From Streptomyces chumphonensis (lineage in GTDB: Bacteria; Actinomycetota; Actinomycetes; Streptomycetales; Streptomycetaceae), in contig NZ_JACXYU010000004.1 in assembly GCF_014779715.1 (NCBI RefSeq), positions 361,143 through 425,142 on the forward strand: 64,000 nt of DNA, in the 5' to 3' direction. The stretch's first letter is position 1. Each line of letters starts with the position of its first letter. Below the pieces are notes generated by a model that saw only the letters and a program-made list of their open reading frames with translations, searched no databases and was not told the DNA's origin. Of this stretch, positions 53,175 to 64,000 are shown piece by piece. The position numbers and the translations under genes are program-made.

Positions 53175-56100
53175 GTGGCCACCGACAAGAACGACCTCGT
53201 GGGAGCGCTCCGGAAGTCGGTCAAGGAGACGGAACGCCTCCGGCGCCAGAACCAGGAACTGGTGGACCGGGCGAGCGAGCCCCTCGCGATCGTCGGCATG
53301 AGCTGCCGGTTCCCCGGCGGGGTGACGTCGCCGCAGGAGCTGTGGGACCTCGTGGCGTCCGGCCGTGACGCGATCTCGGAGTTCCCGGCCGACCGCGGCT
53401 GGGACCTGGACCACCTGTACGACCCCGACCCGGACCACCCCGGCACCGCCTACACCCGTGAGGGCGGGTTCGCCCCCCAGGTGGCCGACTTCGACGCCGA
53501 CTTCTTCGGTGTCACGCCCCGGGAGGCCGTGGCCACGGACCCGCAGCAGCGGGTCCTGCTGGAGGGCACCTGGGAGGCGTTCGAGGACGCCGGCATCGAC
53601 CCGACGACGCTGCGCGGCAGCGACACCGGCGTCTTCATCGGCACGATGTACTCCGACTACCAGGTCATCGCCGGACAGAGCGACCGGCGCGACGAGATCG
53701 AGGGCTACCTCATGATCTCCTCCGCCGCCAGCGTCGCCTCCGGCCGCATCAGCTACACGTTCGGCTTCGAGGGGCCCGCCGTCACCGTGGACACGGCGTG
53801 CTCGGCCTCACTGGTCGCCATCGCCCAGGCCTGCGCGTCCCTGCGGTCGCGGGAGTGCTCCCTCGCCGTCGCCGGCGGCGTCACGGTGCTCTCCCAGCCG
53901 AGCATCTTCGTCGAGTTCAGCCGCCAGCGCGCCATCTCGGCGGACGGCCGGTGCAAGGCGTACGGCGCCGCCGCCGACGGGGTGGGCTGGGGTGAGGGCT
54001 CGGGCCTGCTCCTGCTGGAGCGGCTGTCGGACGCGCGCCGCAACGGCCACCGGATCCTGGGCCTGGTGCGGGGCGCCGCCGTGAACCAGGACGGTGCGAG
54101 CAACGGTTTGACGGCGCCGAACGGCCCGTCGCAGGAGCGGGTGATCCGCTCGGCCCTGGCCAACGCGGGGCTGCGCCCGTCCGACGTCGACGCGGTCGAG
54201 GGCCACGGCACCGGCACGCGGCTCGGTGACCCGATCGAGGCCGAGGCCCTGCTGGCCACCTACGGCCGCGAACGCCCCGAGGGCCCGCTGTGGCTCGGCT
54301 CGGTGAAGTCCAACATCGGGCACACCCAGGCCGCCGCCGGAGCCGCCGGTGTCATCAAGATGGTGATGGCCATGCGCAACGGCGTGGTGCCTCCCACGCT
54401 GCACGCCGACGAGCCGTCACCGCACGTGAACTGGTCCTCCGGGGCCATCAGACTGCCGAACGAGGCACACGACTGGCCGGCGCCCGCGCGTCCGCGTCGG
54501 GCGGGCGTGTCCTCGTTCGGTATCAGCGGTACCAACGCGCACGTCATCGTGGAGGAGGCGCCCGCCGAGGAGCCGGCGCCGACCGAGACCTCCGAGGCCG
54601 CGTCACCGGTGGTGCCGGTGCCGATATCGGCGCGGAGTGAGGCGGCGCTGCGGGAGCAGGCCGACCGGGTGCGGGCCCTGCTGATCGCGCGGCCGGAGGT
54701 GACCGTCGCGGACACGGGGTTCTCGGCCGCGACGACGCGGGCGCACCTGGAGCACCGTGCGGTCGTGGTGGCCACCGATCGCGGTGCCCTGCTGTCCGGG
54801 CTGGGTGCGTTGTCGGCGGGTGAGCCGTCGGAGCACGTGGTCGAGGCGCGTGCCGTGGGTGGCAAGTCGGTGTTCGTGTTTCCGGGTCAGGGGGCGCAGT
54901 GGGTGGGGATGGCGGTGGAGTTGCTGGATGCTTCGCCGGTGTTCGCGGAGCGGTTGGCGGAGTGTTCGGCGGCGTTGGCTGGGTTGGTGGGGTGGTCGCT
55001 TGAGGATGTGTTGCGGGGTGTTGCGGGTGCGCCGTCGCTTGAGCGGGTGGATGTGGTGCAGCCGGCTCTGTGGGCGGTGATGGTGTCGTTGGCGGCGTTG
55101 TGGCGGTCTTTCGGTGTGGAGCCGTCGGTGGTGGTGGGTCATTCGCAGGGGGAGATCGCGGCTGCGTGTGTGGCGGGTGGTCTGTCGTTGGAGGACGGTG
55201 CGCGGGTGGTGGCGTTGCGCAGCCGTCTGGTGTTGGAGCGGTTGGCCGGTCACGGCGGGATGATGTCGGTTTCTCTGCCGGTGGAGCGGGCGGAGGAACT
55301 GCTCGCGGAGTATGCGGGTCGGGTCTCCGTCGCCGCTGTCAACAGTCCGGGTTCGGTCGTGGTGGCCGGTGATCCGGACGCGTTGGACGAGTTGCAGGCC
55401 GTGTGTGAGGCGGACGGGGTGCGGGCGCGGCGCGTCGCGGTGGACTACGCCTCCCACACCGCGCATGTGGAGGCGATCGAGGCGGAGTTGCTGGAGGCGC
55501 TGGCCCCGGTGAAGCCCGTCTCCGGCTCGGTGCGGTTCTTCTCCTCGTTGGAGGGGCGGTTCATCGACACCGCGTCGATGGACGCGGGGTACTGGTACCG
55601 GAACCTGCGGGGTCGGGTCGGGTTTGAGCCCGCCGTGCGGGCGTTGCTCGACCACGGTGCCGGGTGCTTCCTGGAGATGTCCCCCCACCCGGTCCTCACC
55701 ATGGCCGTCGAGGAGACGGTCGAGGGTCGGGCGGCCACCGTGGGGTCGCTGCGGCGGGACGACGGCGGGCTGCGGCGTTTCGTCACCTCCCTGTCCGAGG
55801 CCCACGCCGCCGGAGTCGGCGTCGACTGGGGGCCGCTCCACGCCGCCGGACGACGGGTCGCCCTCCCCACCTACGCCTTCCAGCGTGAGCGGTACTGGCT
55901 CTCCCCGGGCAACCGGGCCGGTGACGCGTCGGCCGCCGGGCAGCGCCGGGTGGAGCACCCGATGCTGGCCGCCGCCGTGCCGGTCGGCGACCGCGACGAG
56001 TGGGTCTACACCGGGCGCATCTCCCAGGAGGGCCAGCCCTGGACCCGCGACCACGCCGTGCTGGGCACCGTGCTCGTGCCGGGGACCGCTCTCGTCGACC

Positions 56101-59100
56101 TGGCCCTGGCGGCGGGACGCGACCTGGGCTGCCCGGTGCTGGACGAACTGGTGCTGGAGGCACCGCTCGTGCTGGCCGAAGCCGACGGCGCACAGGTCCA
56201 GGTGATCGTCGGCCCGGTCGACGCCGACGGCCACCGGGACGTGGCGGTCTACAGCCGCCGCGAGGGCGGTGAGGACGAGGAGCGGGAGGCGGTCTGCCAC
56301 GGTCGCGGCCGGTTGGCCGCCGACGCCGCGTCCGCCGAGCCCTTCCCCGCGCAGTGGCCGCCCCCGGGCGCGGAGCCGGTGGCCGTGGGCGCGTTCTACG
56401 AGCGCATGGCGGACATCGGCCTCGACTACGGCCCCCTCTTCCAGGGCGTGCGGGCCGCGTGGCGGCTCGGCGAGACGGTCTACACCGAGGTCGCGATGCC
56501 CGAGGACGCCGGGACCGGCGGCCACGCCGTGCACCCGGCCCTGCTCGACGCGGCGCTGCACGGCGCCCTGCTCTCCAAGACGCCCGGCTCCTCGGTGGAG
56601 CTGCCGTTCTCCTGGTCCGGGGTGCGGCTCGGGCGCGCCGGAGCGGGCCGGGCGCGGGTACGGATCGCGCCCGCCGACGGCTCCGCCCTGCGGGTCGACG
56701 TGGTGGGTGAGGACGGGGCGTCGGTCGCCTCCGTCGGGGCCCTCGGCCTCAGGCCCCTCGACCCGGCGCAGCTCGACGGCGCCGGGGGCGCGCGGAACTC
56801 GCTGTTCCAGGTCGACTGGACGGAGATCGCCGCCGTTCCCCCGGCCCCCGCGCGGGTGCTCCGGCTCGGCGCCGACCACACCGATCTGGACGCTCTGCGC
56901 CGGGCGCTCTCCGAGGGCGCGGAGGCGCCCGACCTGGTGATCGCCGAGGTCGTCGGCTCCGCCGGTCGTCCGGACGAGGCCGCCCGCGCCGTGGCCGCCG
57001 ACGCGCTGACGCTGGTCCAGCGGTGGCTGGCCCTGGAGTGGCCCGGCGAGCCCCGGCTGGTCGTCGTGACCCGGGGCGGCGTGGCCGTCGGGGACGAGGC
57101 GCCGGACGTGGCGACGTCCCCGGTGTGGGGCCTGGTGCGCAGCGCGCAGTCCGAACACCCGGGCCGGATCCTGCTGGTGGACCTGGACGACGGCGACGAC
57201 CCCGACTGGGGCGGGCTGTCGGCCCTGGACGAGCCGCAGCTCGCGGTGCGGGAGGGCCGGACGCTGGCGCCCCGGCTGGCGCGGGTCCCGGGCGGCGCCC
57301 CCGACGGGGCCTGGCGGCTCGGCAGCGTGCGGAAGGGCTCGCTGGAGGACCTGGCGGTCATGCCCTCCGAGGGCGACCGGCCGCTGGGCGTCGGCGAGGT
57401 GCGGATCGGGGTGCGGGCCGCGGGGCTGAACTTCCGCGACGTGCTGATCGCCCTCGGCATGTACCCCGGTGACGCGCCGCTGGGCAGTGAAGCGGCGGGC
57501 GTCGTACTCGAAGTGGGCTCCGGCGTGACGGACCTGCGCCCGGGGGACCGGGTCTTCGGCCTGGTCACCGACGCGTTCGGCCCGGTGGCCGTGGCCGACC
57601 GCCGCACGCTGGTCCCGATGCCCGACTGCCTCGGCTTCACCGAGGCCGCCGCCGTGCCGGTGGTGTACCTGACCGCCTTCTACGGGCTGGTCGACCTCGC
57701 GGGGCTGCGCTCCGGGGAGCGGCTGCTGGTGCACGCCGCGGCCGGCGGCGTCGGCATGGCCGCCGTGCAGCTGGCGCGGCACTTCGGCGCGGAGGTGTTC
57801 GCCACCGCGAGCCCCGCCAAGTGGGAGGCGGTGCGGGCCCTGGGGGTCGACGCCGACCGGATCGCGTCCTCGCGCGACCTGGAGTTCCGGCAGACGTTCC
57901 TGGGCGCGACCGACGGCGCCGGAATGGACGTCGTCCTGGACGCGCTCGCCGGTGAGTTCGTCGACGCCTCGCTGGACCTGCTGCCGCGCGGCGGCCGGTT
58001 CATCGAGATGGGCAAGACCGACATCCGGGACCCGGAGGCCGTCGCGGAGTCCCACCCCGGCGTCCGGTACCGCTCCTACGACCTCATGGAGGCGGGCCCC
58101 GAGCGCATCCAGGAGATGCTGACCGAGATCACCGCGCTCTTCGAGCAGGGTGTCCTGACGCCGTCGCCGATCCGGGCCTGGGACGTGCGGCGCGGCCGGG
58201 AGGCGTTCCGCTTCCTGCGCGAGGGCCGCAACGTCGGCAAGGTCGTGCTGACCGTTCCGGCGCCGCTGGACCCGGACGGCACCGTGCTGATCACCGGCGG
58301 TACCGGCGGCCTGGGGGCGCTCTTCGCCCGGCACCTGGTCGAGCGGCACGGGGCGCGGCGGCTGCTGCTGGTCAGCCGTCGCGGGCCCGCCGCCGCGGGG
58401 GTGGCCGATCTGGTGGCCGACCTGGAGGCCCGGGGCGCCGACGTCAGGGTCGCGGCGTGCGACGTCGCGGACCGGGAGCAGGTGGCCGGGCTGCTCGCTT
58501 CGCTGGACCGGCCGCTGACCGCCGTCCTGCACTCCGCCGGCCTGCTGGACGACGCCGTCATCGAGTCCCAGACGCCGGAGCGGATCGAGCGGGTGCTGCG
58601 GCCCAAGCTGGACGCGGCGTGGAACCTGCACGCGTTGACGGCCGGCATGGACCTGTCCGCGTTCGTGCTCTTCTCCTCGGCCGCCGCCCAGCTCGGCAAT
58701 CCCGGGCAGGCGAACTACGCGGCCGCGAACGCCGCCGTCGACGCCCTCGCCCACCTGCGCCGAGCCGCCGGGCTGCCCGCCACGGCGCTGGCCTGGGGCC
58801 TGTGGGCCGACTCCACCGGCATGACGGGCGAGTTGGACGAGGCGGACCTCGCCCGGATGCGGCGGACCGGCATCGGCGCGCTCTCCGCGGAACTCGGCCT
58901 GGAGCTGTTCGACGAGAGCCTCGGCTCGGACTCGGCCCTCCTGGTCCCGGTGCGGCTGGACCCGGCCGCGTTGCGGACCCAGGCCCGGGACGGCATGCTG
59001 CCCGCCCTGCTGCGCGGCCTGGCCCGCACCCCGGCCCGGCGGTCCGGAAGCGCGGGCGGGTCGCTGGCCGAACGGCTCGCGGGCGTCGCCGAGCTGGACC

Positions 59101-59608
59101 GCGAGGACGTCGTCCTGGAGCTGGTCCAGAGCCAGGTCGCGGCCGTGCGCGGCAACGCCTCCGGAGCCGAGGTCGACCCCGACCGGCCGTTCAAGGAGCT
59201 GGGGTTCGACTCCCTGGCGGCGGTGGAACTGCGCAACCGGCTGAGCCGGAGCACCGGCCTGCGGCTGCCCGCCACGCTCGTCTTCGACCACCCGACCTCG
59301 ACGCAGGTCGCGCGGTTGCTCCTCAAGGAGGTCGGCGGGGACGCCGGCGGGGCGGCGGCGCGGGAGCAGCGCTCGCCGTTCGACGAGCAGCTGCGCGGAC
59401 TGGAGGAACTCCTCATCCGGGTCGCCGAGGACGAGAGCGGGCTGGCCGAGATCGAGCCCCGGCTGCGCTACCTGAGCAACCGCATGCGCGCCGTGCTCAG
59501 CCGCGTCGACGGCGGGACGGGCGAGGAGGCGGCCGAAGCGGACGACGGCCTGGACGTGGTGTCCGACGACGAGATGTTTGATCTGATCGACAAGGAGCTC
59601 GGGTCGGC

Positions 59609-59612
<4 letters not shown>
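53175..59612 (+). CDS. Type I modular polyketide synthase, one complete module (KS-AT-DH-ER-KR-ACP)
   Basis: 2145 residues from GTG 53175 (GGGAGGG upstream). N-terminal coiled-coil docking segment (1-33), so it receives a chain from another subunit; no loading module. KS (35-460): Cys209 in DTACSAS, His344, His383. AT (about 565-880): Ser657 in GHSQGE and YASH at 758-761, the methylmalonyl-CoA type. DH (from 928): His960 in [10 protein letters not shown] and Asp1125 in [13 protein letters not shown] (about 1383-1694): [15 protein letters not shown] (from 1703): [11 protein letters not shown] at 1791-1793 (B-type), Tyr1848. ACP: Ser2013 in [13 protein letters not shown]. Then a C-terminal docking helix. 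The module should add a fully reduced propionate unit. The stop overlaps the next PKS start (ATGA). Confidence 0.96.

Positions 59613-64000
<4,388 letters not shown>

Noticed and set aside
54603..59291. Long minus-strand open frame opposite the first PKS gene
   Set aside because: Antisense shadow: the protein is Gly/Arg/Gln-rich without domains, while the plus strand has a complete PKS module.

Overview
The window is chromosomal DNA of a high-GC actinomycete, almost certainly a Streptomyces. The evidence is the G/C-ending codon use, many GTG starts and 4-base ATGA/GTGA overlaps, the genes lsr2, clpC, sigE-cseABC, disA and radA, a ydaO riboswitch ahead of a LysM/transglycosylase gene, and a type I polyketide synthase. 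From memory, the gene order nadB ... ilvD follows a conserved core segment of S. coelicolor (roughly SCO3382 down to SCO3345), interrupted by accessory blocks.

Layout. Positions 1-5.3 kb: the end of nadB, then nadC, coaX, two conserved Streptomyces hypotheticals, a BlaI-like regulator, a GNAT N-acetylglutamate synthase and the nucleoid protein Lsr2. 5.3-8.3 kb: clpC behind two matches to the ClgR box. 8.3-14.3 kb (minus strand): the cell-envelope stress operon sigE-cseA-cseB-cseC, followed in the same direction by a NACHT (NLR-like) STAND NTPase. 14.4-16.3 kb: mutY and a secreted or anchored hypothetical. 16.4-26.4 kb is an accessory island: an IS5-type transposase relic, a complete but unusual urease operon (ureABCFGD, no ureE), and a minus-strand sulfide/persulfide operon (thioredoxin, CstR-type repressor, MBL-rhodanese, rhodanese, TauE, rhodanese-TM). 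26.4-39.6 kb returns to the core: disA, radA, a BACON-domain protein, a c-di-AMP riboswitch plus cell-wall hydrolase, a Cys-rich hypothetical, Ppx/GppA, a subtilisin with P-domain, a TIM-barrel isomerase-like protein and ilvD. 39.7-52.4 kb is accessory: a TetR/oxidoreductase pair with twin operators, an HTH/DUF397 pair beside a run of small coupled genes ending in a methyltransferase, a receptor-like Ser/Thr kinase with an extracellular solute-binding domain, two tandem LuxR-type regulators, an MFS exporter and an SDR. 53.2-64 kb: a type I PKS gene with one complete module (KS-AT-DH-ER-KR-ACP, methylmalonyl-type AT) and the start of a second (KS-AT-DH-KR..., malonyl-type AT), which runs off the window.

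How it fits together. DisA makes c-di-AMP, and the ydaO-class riboswitch 4.5 kb away should shut off the wall hydrolase when c-di-AMP is high. CseC/CseB sense envelope damage and switch on sigE; an inverted repeat over the sigE promoter is a candidate CseB site. The sulfur genes are flanked by C/G-tract palindromes of the CsoR/CstR type. The two LuxR-type regulators, exporter and SDR next to the PKS look like the left end of a biosynthetic gene cluster whose remaining modules, including any loading module, lie downstream.

Most notable oddities: a urease alpha subunit that has lost the active-site flap cysteine, with an enlarged beta subunit; the NLR-like gene directly behind sigE-cse; the kinase/solute-binding-protein fusion; a T/G-rich codon patch inside the first AT domain; and a perfect inverted repeat spanning the promoter of the PKS-linked regulator pair. 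No tRNA, rRNA or CRISPR array was seen.
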